NCBI GenBank assembly: GCA_016758965.1 | Contig: JAEPRB010000183.1 | Span: 1-64,000 of the forward strand | DNA from: Circinella minor | Lineage: Eukaryota; Mucoromycota; Mucoromycetes; Mucorales; Lichtheimiaceae | Direction of reading: 5' to 3' | Length of the DNA stretch: 64,000 nucleotides | Shown here: positions 24,570 through 36,958 of the stretch, in pieces | Numbering within the stretch: position 1 is the first letter of the stretch | Layout of the letters: each line of letters opens with the position of its first letter | The notes under the pieces: generated by a model | What the model saw: only the letters and a program-made list of their open reading frames with translations | Told to the model about the DNA's origin: nothing | Database searches by the model: none | Program-made: the position numbers and the translations under genes

Positions 24570-27500
24570 TCTTTGTAAATATATTATACACGGAAATGAG
24601 ATCTTCAGAATATTGGTAACGTTGGTGTATATTGGATGAAGAGGAAAAAAAAAGATGGTTATTATAAAAAAAGTTGTTGTGGTGGTCTCTATTTGGATAG
24701 GAACATCAACTAGTATGAGTCTTATAGGTAGGTGAGAATAATGAATCATAGTAGACTAGTTAGAAAGAATTGTCAACGGTAGTAGTAGGAATGAATACAA
24801 AGCAAATAGCAAAAATATTGTAACCAAAATACATGGGTCAGTTTGTAACAGAAATATAAATTAATATGACTATAAATTTGGTGGTACCTGGTAAAAAAAA
24901 GAAAAAATCTTTTTATTGTTGACTGTTCACAAATATCCCTTTTCTACTTGATTATTTCCTTTCGACAAACGACTACTTATTATTTAACAAGAGTAAAGTA
25001 TTTAAAAATAAGAAAATAGCTGAAGCATACATCTTTATATAATTACCATCCTTTTTTCTTTTTTTTTTCCTTGAAATGACAAAGTTTTAACAGGTTATTT
25101 TTTTTTAAAATTTAGGGTTCAGATGCACGTTTTAACAGCTGTTGCTATGAAGTAGCCATTATATTATTTTTGTTGTTATTATGTTATAAAAACTTTAATA
25201 TTATAAGGATTTTTTTTTGAATTTTTATTTTCTGAATGATGGGAGGGATCAATAATTGTGGTGATGATAATGAAAGAAAAAAAAATCTATATATAAAAAA
25301 AATGCAAAAGAACCGCGATCTCATACGAAGAACCGTATGGCACAGGAGAATACCGTCGACACACTGCCTAAGATTTGATCCCTTAGGAGGGATGTACAAA
25401 TCTATAACCACTGGTCCCCGGCGTTTCTTTTGTTACTTTTTTATTCTGGAACGATCCACTTATAACCCCCTAAAATTTCCATCTTTTGCGACTTGTGGGG
25501 TAAAGCATAAAAAGCAATTAACTAATTTTAAAACTGCGAATTTTTTTTTAGCTGTTTGCCCGGTTCGTTAACCAGGGAAAAAAAATTCCCCTCAGCTGTC
25601 TCAAAGTTTTTTCGTTTTTTTAGGCGCTTTTTAAAAGAGTCGAGTTTCTCATAGGGGAGTTCTACCTGTGCGATTTTTTCTCGCGGGTTTTCAATTGTAG
25701 TGGTACAGCTCAAACTGCCATTAGCAGTACGACTTCTCTTACTAAACAGACTTTCATCAAAGAAACTTAACGATTTATTTTTTTCTCTATGTAAAAAATT
25801 CTTATGAACGATGTTCGTTTTAATTAATTTTGTACTATTGAAACCATTCTACTAAAATAAATAATATAAAATACATTAATTTTTACTGCTCATTAGTGTC
25901 AACTTACTCGAATATTATCCACAGAAATGCGATAATACTCTTGGATTATTTGATTGAAAATAGTATTGGCGCGATTTTTTTTGTTTGGTCGTCAAAGTGA
26001 GAAGTGATTTCTATGGTTACACGAATTTTCCATTAACACAACTTGTTATCTGTGTGAATCTTTTTGCTGGGCATGGATCAAGAAATTGTGCGATTTTTTT
26101 TCTTCACTTCTGAATGACACTACTCACAGTTAGTTTCGTAGTGTAGCGTAGTGTCATGGAATTAAGAATGTAAAAATACCAGAGATTCTAAGGGTCTACC
26201 CCTGATAAAGCTAAAAGGATCTTCCTAAGAACAAGTTTATCATACCTTAAGATAAAATTCTTTAAGATCCATTCTTCAGATGACATACCAGAAATAACTC
26301 ATCATAGTAAACAATTCATATAAATAGACCAACTAGTACATAGAATAATAATCTTTATCTTATTTTTAAGAATAAACATTGTTTCGAAGGGCTTATCGTT
26401 TCATTTACTTTTTTATTATCGAATTAAATTATTATTCTATCGTACACCTCACGTAGTCTACTAAAATATATAATATAAAAACCTATTGATTTTTTTGCTC
26501 ATTAGTACCAAATTATTCGAATATCATCCACAAAAAGAGGATAATACTTTTTAAAAAAATACATGCGCTTATCCGTGTGATTTTTTTCGAACTCCCAGCG
26601 CTGGCTCGTTGATTGTTTACTGGCACAATTATCTTATTAACAATAAAGCTTAACAGAATCAAACTGTCAAATTATTTAACATTTCGATGATTGTCTCTTT
26701 ACGCTATCAACAATAATAACATATTCTCAATATAGCAATTAATATATTATCATAGAATTAAGCATTCTTCAAACTACGTGTTTCGAAACAGTAGCATCAT
26801 TGTAGATATGAGATGTATCATAAAGCAATAATATAATTAAAGTGTCATCCATCTTATTTAAAGTATTGTTAATTGACATATGGTTAAATCATCCGGTGTT
26901 AAAACTAGATTATGAGAGATATTCATATAGGTGACTTTATTGATGGTTGATTTCTGTAATAAAATAAGAAACATAATTGAAAACTGGCTATAATACACAT
27001 ATCATTATCTATTAACACCATATCTTCTTTTAAAGTGTTTTCAATTTTTTTGATCGACAAATGAACAGTGCTAAAACAAGATTTTATGACAAATATTAGA
27101 CTAGAAATAAAGCAAATCTTTTTTGCAACATACATTTGTTCTACAGCCTGTTCCTCCTGTAAATCTGTATCAACAATCAAGAATCTACTATTTGATATTG
27201 GTATAGTTACTAACGATATAACTATAAAAACTTCTTTCGAATTTACTGACTACTTTTATGGCCATCATGTACTTAACCCACGATAAGCTAAATGTTCACC
27301 TGAGATTTCCTGATTTTTTGTTGCAGAACCGAAGACTCGCAACAAGTGAGACTTGACATGGATATTTAAATACAGCATCTTATCAATTATGCTTTGGTGA
27401 AATTTTGGTATTTAGCTATTTGGATAATGATTCATAAGAATACTATACACAATTACTAAATTATAATATAGTTTACTCCCGATTAGCACAACTCACTCAA

Positions 27501-27900
27501 AAACCTTGATGCAAGTTGTAAGTTGCGATTCTATTAAGTATTTTTAGTATTTCCAAAAACAAAGAGATGTATAACTGAGAGATTTGCAAAAGCGGGAGGT
27601 GCAAAAACGGTGTTTGACTGTACACAAAGAACTTATTAAGCAGCACCAACATTTGATTGGTGAATCTTGGGTATATAAGGATAAATATACTATTGAAAAA
27701 AAAGCATAGCCAATTGACGTCTAGAAAGAAAAAAAAATTGCAAGGACAGGAAGTCATTATTTTAGATAGTAGCTCACAGATGATGATTCACTTGATATAA
27801 ACGTGGATTGGCATTGAAAACAATGGCAGATCGTAAAGAACTGTAGCTTATCAGTGGTACCATAGCCGATTGTTAATATAATAATTAATGTTTATATATA
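24570..27900. other. decayed transposon-rich DNA without intact gene
   Basis: AT-rich with scattered coding-like relics (minus strand 25190-25400 reads IDLYIPPKGSNLRQCVDGIL; minus strand 25530-25710 reads EKLDSFKKRLKKRKNFETAE). There is a diverged direct repeat (25851/26458) and a stretch at about 26150-26420 with LTR-like layout (TATA-like ATAAATAG, AATAAA). None can be assigned to a complete element. Confidence 0.4.
25851..26588. repeat. diverged direct repeat pair (about 25851-25985 and 26458-26588)
   Basis: Both copies share CTACTAAAATA, then GCTCATTAGT, a TCGAATAT(T/C)ATCCACA block, GATAATACT and a T run after GCG(C/T) or GTGTGA. Identity is partial and spread over about 130 bp, with copies about 607 bp apart. 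Confidence 0.55.
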
Positions 27901-27929
27901 TACTACAGACCAGCATAAAAATAAACGTC

Positions 27930-29460
27930 AGCGTAAAGCAAAGATAGCTACGAAAATCCGTTATGAATGTCATCGAAAAGCACACAAACATGTTGCAGTC
28001 GATTTAAATAAGGATGATGAATATGATGAAAATAGTATTAAATGTTGTTCTATTCAAAAACGATCCAAATACCTTTGTTGCAAGACAAACTTGATGGCGT
28101 GTACTATTATGAATAAGATGAAGAGAAAGTTCTTCCAATATGTCAATGAACATAATCTTCATACTCCTTGTTAGTATTGAATATGTTCAGTGTTTGTCGA
28201 AGTTCAAGGCATTACAAGAATAGATTTTGAAAAAACTGCGCAAGGGATACAATGCTCGTCAAGGGAGACAATATTTGGAACGTGAATATAATCTGCCACC
28301 CGCGATGCTCATATCAATACAATTGAGGTGTATAATATTTTTGTCAAATATTGTCAAAAATTATGCAGGAGACATATGAATGATTTTGAATCAATTGAAA
28401 ACCGACTCATTGAATTAAACAGAACGAGTACCATGTTTGGATCGACATTTCAAAAGGCCAAGAACCACAGCAACGACTCAACAGTAATGATTTTGCATTT
28501 GGTTTAGTAGCTCCATGGCAAATTATTATTTAAGCCAAGCTCGATTTGTTTCCTTGGATGCCATTCATGATGCATCCAAGTATAAAGATAGTGTTTTGTA
28601 TACGATGTTTATTTGTGATTCTGTTGCTGGACGTGGTGTTCCAATCACATATTTGTTCATTAATGATTTATCATCTAGATCTTTGCTTGGCTTAGTTATG
28701 CTCATTGTCATTAATTGGTTTGTACCTACGACAATTTACAATTGATCACTGGTTGCCTGAAGATAATGTTGTAATACACGTTTGGCCATCTTGTTTGATC
28801 CAGCATTGTATCTGGCATGTTATGCGTGCATGGGTGAAAAATGTACAATCAAAAGTACATGGCTCAACTACTGGTCGTACGTCAGCTCAAGCAAAGGCAC
28901 ATAAAAGAGCTTATGTTTGAACAATTTTGTACTTTTTTGAATATCCCTATTACCGAATTTTCTCGTTCACAACCCGAGTCCATCACATATTTTTAAAAAC
29001 ATATCATATTGATATGTGGAACGGCAAAGCTTGTGAACGTTGGAATGTTAGCTATCAACCTGAAGTTTTTTATCCAATGAAAGTGCAAACAATTTCGTTC
29101 AGGCAAATTTTAAAATAATTGTAAATAAACCAGAATAATGGATTTTATTTACTTAATACTTCATAAAGCTGACATAACCAATTAAAATCATGCTAGTTGA
29201 AAAGAAAACAACATACATATTGTCTTCAAGTATTGTTTGACGTTTTGGTAGAAGAAATTGGATTTGACATTAAACAAGAAGGTAGCCGCTTGTCTATAAA
29301 TGTTAGTCGCGTGGATACACTGGAACGCCGCTTTCATATAAATAAAGTTAAGGCTGAAAAAGAAAAACGTATACTATTACCATCCAATATCATCCGCTTG
29401 TTTGATGAAAAATACTCGATTGAATCATTCGTAAATAATACCAACAACACAAGGTATAAT
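27930..29460 (+). mobile_element. decayed Mutator-like (MULE) transposase
   Basis: Fragments appear in the order of a MULE transposase. A basic N-terminal region (KRQRKAKIATKIRYECHRKA) comes first, then FVSLDAIHDASKYKDSVLYT with RGVPITYLFINDLSS (28545-28680). The DA(T/I)H motif is the first catalytic block. Then come VWPSCLIQHCIWHVMRAWVK (28783-28845), CERWNVSYQPEVFYPM (29032-29080), and HNQLK...LKRKQ followed by LVEEIGFDIKQEGSRLSINV (29175-29310). Stops and frameshifts break it in at least five places, and roughly 70 bp of foreign sequence separates the PEVFYPM and HNQLK blocks. The element is dead. Its termini are uncertain; motifs at 23994 and 29751 are candidates. Confidence 0.72.
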
Positions 29461-29750
29461 GTAAACTATTTTGTTTATTTTCTCGTTTATATTTCCTTCT
29501 GTCCATCAATATATAAATACTAATACCCATAATAACAGATAAAAGGACACAACAGTCAAATAAATTCGTGTACCTGTTTTAATCATATACAAATACAACA
29601 ATCAAACAGAATTTATTTATTTATAATCATGTAACATACAATTCAATATAATATAACATTGTCTACAAATACAGGAAAGTACACAACTAAAACATATATA
29701 TATTTATATAACTACTTGTAATAGAAATAATTATTCTTTTTACAGTGAGT

Positions 29751-29825
29751 ATTCGCTAAACCGGTAGTATCTCTCAAATACTTTTTATATACTTAGTAAA
29801 ATACCGGTGATTAGTTAAACCGGTA
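29751..29825. repeat. repeated CTAAACCGGTA motif
   Basis: ATTCGCTAAACCGGTA (29751) and ATTAGTTAAACCGGTA (29810) lie 59 bp apart, with a further CCGGT pair near 29802 and 29827. The first is preceded by TACAGTGAGT. Confidence 0.55.
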
Positions 29826-30359
29826 TCCGGTGACCTTTCCTAAATATTTACCGGGTTTATAATAGTATTATTTTATTTTATATAATATGATACTAATCTT
29901 TTTATTAGTAAAATCAGTAATGCAGCCTTCTTTTAACGTCATCTCAACTCTTCCCTTTGTTTTCAGTTGGCTACTTTGTTTCCATAGCAATTAAAAATGC
30001 ACAAATAATTCTTGTCGTCAAAAGAAAGCTTCTCAACACCCTGTTGATAACAGTGTCTCTTTTTCGCCAACTTCACATAGATACTTTTTTCTTTCTCCTC
30101 ATCTGCGTACGTACGTACTTCTTTCTCAACTTTGTCATGTACTTGTTGTTCATTATCATTATCATTGAATATGTAATTATGCTGTTGATACAATCCATTT
30201 GTTCATTTATTCAACTGCTAACCACGGTCCATGATATTAAACACACTTTGTTGTAAATTTCATTATTAATCCAATCTCTGGTTCATTATCACTATTTGAT
30301 GAGTACACTATTGCCATTTTTATCACTAAAAGATTAGCTTATATGTATTTGTATTGAAT

Positions 30360-31930
30360 GTAAATTATCTGATAAAAAACACTGCCAATCCCGGTTGAGG
30401 AAGTATTAGTAGCAAGATAGAGTGAGAGCGATTCATCATATTGACATAAAATAGGAACATATTGTAATGTAATTTTAATATTATTAAGCAGTGGTGTGTT
30501 TATTGCACCACGGCTAAAAATTGCATGGAATTGCTTAATTCTCTATGAATATGAATTATGGGTTATGAAATATCATGCTTCTCTATGAATATGCATGAAA
30601 AAAGACAATCATTCATTTTCATGGAAATAAATCCATGAATCTCTATTACAAAACTTAATGAATCTGAGTGACAATGTATGACTCTGAATGATATATGAAT
30701 CTGCATAAAATTGAACAAATATCTATGAAAAGATATCTATGATTATGAATGAAAATGCATGCTTTGTAAATATGAGTGATAATCTATGAAATCGCATACT
30801 TATACTTCGTGAAACCATAATCGTTTGACGAGAAGTAGTATTCCCACGCACTTCTTTTACTACTTTTCTCATTATCTCATATAGTTAATGACTCACAAAA
30901 ATAAAATTTTATTATTCAAAGTGCCTATCATAATATAATAGAAGTGGTTTCAACCATGTTATAGCTACAGTATAATGTATATGTTCATAAAGTAAAATAT
31001 ATATTATTTGAAAACTAGGTGCTGAAAATCCACGAATCTGCATGAATCTGTATATAAATAGGTAATGGATATGACTGAATATCTATGATTCTGCATAGAT
31101 CTATGAATCTCCATGAAGTGACACGTTTCATGGAGATTCATGGCATTAGTGATCATGCAGATCCATGGAAATCCATTCATTTTTATTACTCATTTTAGCC
31201 GTGGTGTTGCTCCAGTGTTCAGATAAATTTTTTATTGTACGCAGTTTATCCACTTTTCTAGTAAGCATTTGGACACCAGGAATATGATTCCATAATGATT
31301 AATATAACCCAATTACCGTTGTAATGAGGTAGTATCCTTAGGAAGAAGCCATTCTTGAACATTTTAAATTTCTTTTGATCCACAGAAATAGAGCCATATT
31401 GTTTTTTGGAGCAATGATAATATCGTCTACAACCTTGACTACCTTGCTACTAAACATTACCGCCAACACCTTCTACTACCGATTAACTATATACCAGTAT
31501 GGTATTCTCACACATCCAAAATATGCTGGAAATCTTTTTAAAATAAAGTTGTTTCTACATTGTGCTCGTAGTACAGTTTGATGAAGAACCCTTCACAAAA
31601 AAATTGTCCTGCAAGCAGTGACTTTATCAACGTGTGCTAAGCATTTTCGCTATACCCAGCTGCATGTTTTTTTGTACTGAGCTTGACACTCATGGACATT
31701 TTATATGGAAATGGCCTTTTAAACAAAAAAATTGGTGCATAATCATACACATTTTTTTTGTTCATTCAGATCAATTAACTATTGACCAAATTATTTCACT
31801 TTCCAGATTCACCCTAGATGTATGTCAAGAGTTGAAGCAAACTTGACTACTATATAATGGTTCTATAACACTACTACCAAATTTATGGTTGGCTCATTGG
31901 AACTTGGCAAATTGTTTTTCATCAAATAGC
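30360..31930 (-). mobile_element. Ty3/Gypsy-type retrotransposon relic: reverse transcriptase to RNase H start, interrupted by a MITE
   Basis: Minus strand from about 31930 down to 31207 gives decayed reverse-transcriptase sequence: STLDIHLG, then VKVVDDIIIAPKN (the Y/V-x-DD active-site block), then IPGVQMLTRKVDKLRTIKNL and SEHW. After the MITE at 30506-31206 the frame resumes at about 30505-30360 with VPILCQYDESLSLYLA and TSSTGIGSVFYQI, the start of RNase H. Several stops and frameshifts mark it as inactive. It has the same orientation as, and a complementary domain range to, the piece at 23040-23880. Confidence 0.72.
30506..31206. mobile_element. 701-bp MITE with 14-bp perfect TIRs and 3-bp target duplication
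   Basis: The left end CACCACGGCTAAAA (30506-30519) and right end TTTTAGCCGTGGTG (31193-31206) are exact inverted repeats, flanked by TTG on both sides (30503-30505 and 31207-31209). Removing the element with one TTG rejoins the broken retrotransposon reading frame across the site, which strongly supports the boundaries. The interior has no coding potential but is filled with degenerate copies of a short motif like ATGAATCTGCATGAA in both orientations. It includes a perfect 15-bp hairpin (31103-31117 with 31127-31141). The superfamily is unclear: a 3-bp duplication would suit PIF/Harbinger-like or CACTA-like elements, but the target is not TWA. Confidence 0.75.
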
Positions 31931-32667
31931 CTTTTGGTTTAACAATGTATCCACCAAGGCGACATTACACTACGGAAAGTTCATGCAGAACACATCCTCT
32001 AATTATTCTTACAATACTAATAGTTTATATAGCCTCTTTTCCTTTTGCTTATTTTTTTTTGTTTCTTTAAATATCAAATATGTTCAGTGAAAATACATAT
32101 AAAAAATGCTTTATGATGAGAGAAGCGTAAATGAAATGAAAAGAACAGAATGACGATTCTGGAAGTTAAAATAAAGAACCTTTTTGCTTATGTGATAACT
32201 CGTATTCTTTTTTCATACGTAATATGTTGAACCCGAATTGTAGTTGTTGAATTTGTAATAAAAAAACAGCACTGATATTTAGGCTTATTCATAAACCCAC
32301 TATATCCATTTGGCTAATAATATGTACTATAATTCAGAACTTACTACATTATGACGTATAATTACTAGATACTGAAAGCAGATAATACCTTAAGGATTTA
32401 TTTACTATTAATGTGCATAAATATTATAAGTATTATTGTTATCAATATTTTTTTTAACAATCAGAAATAACAACCTATTATTAGCAAATGATACAAGACT
32501 TCTATCATTTGATATCAGTCTTCTAAACAATAATAAATATTATTGTATTGATATAAAAACAGCAGCAAAATCCTTTTATTGTTACATTTAAATAAAGTCC
32601 GCTAGATTTCATCTTGCAGCTCTTCTTTTTTTTTCGTGTTCTCGAGAAAGGCAAAAAAAACCAGAAA
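31931..32667. other. intergenic, upstream of transportin-SR gene
   Basis: AT-rich, no recognisable coding relic. The last 100 bp form the promoter and leader of the importin gene. Confidence 0.5.
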
Positions 32668-35600
32668 ATGGCAACAGCTCCAGTAGGTCAAGTCATCGAA
32701 GCTCTTTCAGCTTTATATTCGACACCTGATCCACAAGCTAAGAAACAAGCAAACAAATGGTTAGCTAATTTCCAAAAACAGGTACAAACTTACTTTTTTT
32801 TTTTTCCAATATAACACATATACTATATAATCACCATATTAATAAAACACCATGTGAAAATATATTTTCTTTATATAAACAGCCAGAAGCATGGACAACA
32901 GCAGATTATTTACTTAAAGCCGACGATTCAAATACGGAAACACGTTTATTTGCAGCACAAACATTTCGACAAAAGGTTTAAAACAATAGTTTTGGATCTT
33001 GATATTATATATATATATATATATATAGAAATTAACAAACTTATTGTGCGCTATATGTATATAGATTACTTATGATTTACGTGATCTCGAACCTCCAGCA
33101 AGATTAGCCTTACGAGATTCTTTAGTGGAACAATTAACAGTTGTTGCAGCAACAGGACCTAAAGTGATCATGCTACAATTATGTTTGGCATTGGCAGATC
33201 TAGCTATTCAGTTACTGGAGTGGAAAACGGCCGTAAAAGATATGGTGTCAAAGTTTGGTGGATCACCCGAAACGGCAGTATGTTTACTTGAATTCCTTAC
33301 TGTTCTTCCGGAAGAATTAAATTCAAATACAAGATTACCACTTACGGTAAGTTTCCTGAATTCATCGTGATATATATATATAAGTCGAAGAAAGTTAAAG
33401 AGAGAAAAAAGTAATGGTACTGATAATCATTGGAATACTTAGGATCTTGAATATAAAGAACAAGGAGCTACTTTACTTGAAAGTAACGCTACTGAAGTAT
33501 TGAAATTATTAATCATGTATATGAATTCAAGTGGTAAGTAGCTTTGAGAGATAGAGCGAAAAAAAAGGAGTGCCGCAGGAAAAATTGAGCAAAAGAAACA
33601 AAATGTATTAAACAAAACATTGATATGCAAATTGTTAGCTGGCAACACAGATCTTCAGGAACGAGTATTCAAATGTCTTATTAGTTGGTTACGTGCGGGT
33701 GATATGGATATCAACATTATTGTCAATAGTCCTTTATTGAATATAGCATTTGAAGCGCTTGATAACGACGACTTATTTGATGTTGCTGTTGACTTGGGAG
33801 TTGAAATTATTTTTGAAACACGTGATTTCAATGCTACGACGTCAAATGTGGTTCGTGACATTTATCGATATTTGGTTCCTTTATTGGATAAGATACGTAA
33901 TGCTAAGGAAGAAGAAGATAGTGATAAAGTACGTGGTTACTGTCGATTATTTGTCAGTGCTGGTGAAGCCTATGTCCCACTTATCATTCAACATCCAGAC
34001 GATCTAAGTGCTGTATTGGAAGGTATCATGTCATGTACCGCTTATGGTGATTTGGAAATCGTACCCATCACATTCAAGTTTTGGGATGAATTGACCTATG
34101 CTTTAATGAATCCACGTAATGAACAAACCATTGCTGCTCTCAGTCGATATTATGATGCCTTGGTAGATATTATTATTAGTCATTTACATTATCCAGATGA
34201 TTCAACCAGTTGGTCTGCTGAAGAACGGGATGATTTTAAGGATTTCAGACATGAAATGGGAGATACCCTTAAGGATTGTTGCCAAGTATTGAAACCTGCT
34301 GCTTGTTTAACTAAACCATTGGTGATCTTACAAAAATTATTGGCGGACCCAAACTCCAAGTGGCAACAGATTGAAGCACCTATTTTTTCGTTACGGGCCA
34401 TGGGTGCAGAAGTACCCGATAATGAAGAGCAAGTATTGCCACAAATTCTCGATTTATTATCCAGATTACCAGACCACCCCAAGATTCGTTATGCTGCTAC
34501 ATTGGTTATCTCACGTTATACTTTTTGGACACGGACGCATCCACAATATATTACCTATCAACTTAATTTCATTTCAGCCGGGTTCCAAAATGAAGAAGTA
34601 GCTGCAGCAAGTGCATTAGCGCTCAAATATTTGTGCAAAGATTGTAATGAGGTATATATATATACAAATTATTTTAAAATAAGAAGAGAAAAAGAATAAT
34701 CATTGAATGTATATGTTTTTGTTTAGTTATTCTAATAATTTTGTTTTGTTTTACCTATTTAGCTTCTCATTGATTATCTTTCCGAATTACATCCTTTTTA
34801 TACCAGTATTATCCGCACACTTCCATTTAATGATGCACTTGAAGTAACAGAAGCAATAGCTCATGTACTTGCTGTAGTCCCTGTATCTGGTTTACAAAAC
34901 GCATTACAACAATTTTGTTTACCTCTGGCACAAGATCTACATGGTATTGTCGTCAAAGAACCAAATACACATTCAAGAGAAGATTGTCAAAAAACATGTG
35001 GTAAGTAGTACTTTTCTTTATGTATATAGTCAACTCGTATGTTATTTTGCGAGAAATATTTAACAACTGCATACCTATACTGCATCTTTCCTTTTACCAG
35101 ATTTACTCGAACTGATATCAGCTTTCATTGCAATTATTCATCCTGACGTACCACTCGGACAACCTAATCCATGTGTCAACTTTGTAAACGAATTATGGCC
35201 CATTTTCGACCTCTGTTTAAAGAATTTGGGTACTGATTCTGATGTGTGTGAACAATTGGGTAAATGTTTCAAGAACTGTGTCATATCATATAAAATGTCA
35301 TTCGTGCCTTTGTTGCCACAACTTATGGATCGATTAGTCACTGGATTCCAAGTGAGCGGCTTTAGTATATATCTGTTTGTATCTTTCCGAATTGTTCGTC
35401 AATATGCGGAAGGTGGGGATGATAATGCTGCAGTATGTTTTGGTCTCGTTGAACGGTTAAGTCAAATCATGTTTACCAAGGCCAGTAATACAAAGTTTGA
35501 TGAAATGCCTGATGGTAAGTAAAGTGACTTAATTAATTAACAAAGAAAAAACTGAGAAGACATTGAAATAAAACTAATCGTTGACATGTTTTGTTTCTTG

Positions 35601-36279
35601 TTATTCATTTTTTTAGTGGTCGATGAATACTTTGGTCTGTTGACAGCCATGTTGGAAGCAGCACCAACGCATCTTTTACAAAGTACATTATTCCCAACTG
35701 TATTCCAGCTTGGTTTCACGGGATTATCCATGGATCATGTACGTGGGCTAAGTTCTGTCATTGTATTTTATCGACGATTATTGGGTATCGCTTTATCTGT
35801 GGATGAATTAGTCCCAGCAAATACAACTACACGAAGTGCCGCCTCTCTTGGGCAAAATGGGGCACGTATCGTTGAGCAATTCCGAGCGAATGGCAATGGA
35901 TTTGTACGACTTATTTTTACTGGGTTGATTTATCATTATAATTGGGATGTTATTTCAGATATTGCTTCTATTATCAAGTCACTTGCACAAATTTTGCCAT
36001 TAGAAACAAGTGAATGGGTTGTTACTGTTGTTAATGAGATACCAGAAGTTAATTTGTCATCACAAAACAAGAATGAATTTTTAACTAGTTATATGAGGTA
36101 TATTAAAATAGGGGGGGGGGACGAAATATTTTTTTTCTCTTGATCAAATCATGGATATATATTAACTCATCCTTATTTATAGTTCAATTAACGATAAACA
36201 ATGGGCCAAGGCACGACGTGTATTATCTGATTTCATCACATCATATAGGCGAAAAAATGCCATCGACCGATCTTCTTAA
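32668..36279 (+). CDS. transportin-SR / MTR10-type importin-beta family receptor
   Basis: Nine exons: 32668-32781, 32883-32975, 33065-33346, 33443-33533, 33639-34651, 34763-35000, 35101-35514, 35617-36097 and 36183-36279. All phases agree and the product is 940 aa. The start is MATAPVGQVIEALSALYSTP, then KKQANKWLANFQKQPEAWTT and ETRLFAAQTFRQKITYDLRD. This is the N-terminal HEAT-repeat pattern of TNPO3/MTR10 (Ran binding region). LQERVFKCLISWLRAGD and LPDHPKIRYAATLVISRYTF are further family blocks. The end WAKARRVLSDF is the conserved C-terminus. It imports SR splicing factors and mRNA-binding proteins into the nucleus under RanGTP control. The intron after exon 2 has a weak donor (GTTTAA). 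Length fits human TNPO3 (923) and yeast MTR10 (972). Confidence 0.93.
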
Positions 36280-36958
36280 AAAATAAAATAATAATAATAA
36301 TATATAATATATAATAAAAAATAAAAATAAATAGCATTATGGATCATCATATCACATGCACATTTTCATAAAACATTTTATTCATTTATTAACTCATTTA
36401 ATGAAAATAAAAGGATATATAGTTATTATTCAATTTGTGTTATCTTCCATTACTAGGTACGCAGATGGAAATATTGATATGTAAGGAAATTTCGAGCTTC
36501 CATTTGGTTTATTTTAAACCATAGATGGCATGGTTGACTTGAAATGTTCCTTAAATAAAAGTTATCTTCAACGAGCATCTCATATAAATAGTAAAAGCTA
36601 CAGGCCATGAATATAGGAAAAAGTATATGCAGACGGGTTTTAAGTTTTAGCAATGAAATCGTTTGACAGAGAGATGGTCGTCATTGAGTAAGTGGGTAGA
36701 ACATATATGTGCTTCGCTATATAGACCCCGTTGTCACATTTCCTTCCCTGTTCATATTATGTGCATATCTCATCTTCAATAGTAAGTTAAGTAAGTACGT
36801 TTTTAAACAGAAAACCATAATAGATCGATAATGCTTATTTGTATTAAAAAAAGTAATATATAGGGAAAAAAGAAACCCCATGGGAAAACATAGCACTTTT
36901 GAAAAATTATGATGTAGAGGGCAAAGAGAGAAGATGATGAGAAAGGAAAAAAAAAGAA
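36280..36958. other. convergent 3' region
   Basis: AT-rich spacer between the stops of the importin (+) and E2 (-) genes. No gene seen. Confidence 0.5.

Noticed and set aside
30489..31217. hAT-type ends starting CAGTGG for the MITE
   Set aside because: No 8-bp duplication is present, and the outer bases belong to the interrupted retrotransposon; the inner 14-bp TIR with TTG duplication explains the junction better.
31375..31846. Two plus-strand open frames
   Set aside because: They are antisense to the decayed Ty3 reverse transcriptase on the minus strand, where the recognisable motifs lie.
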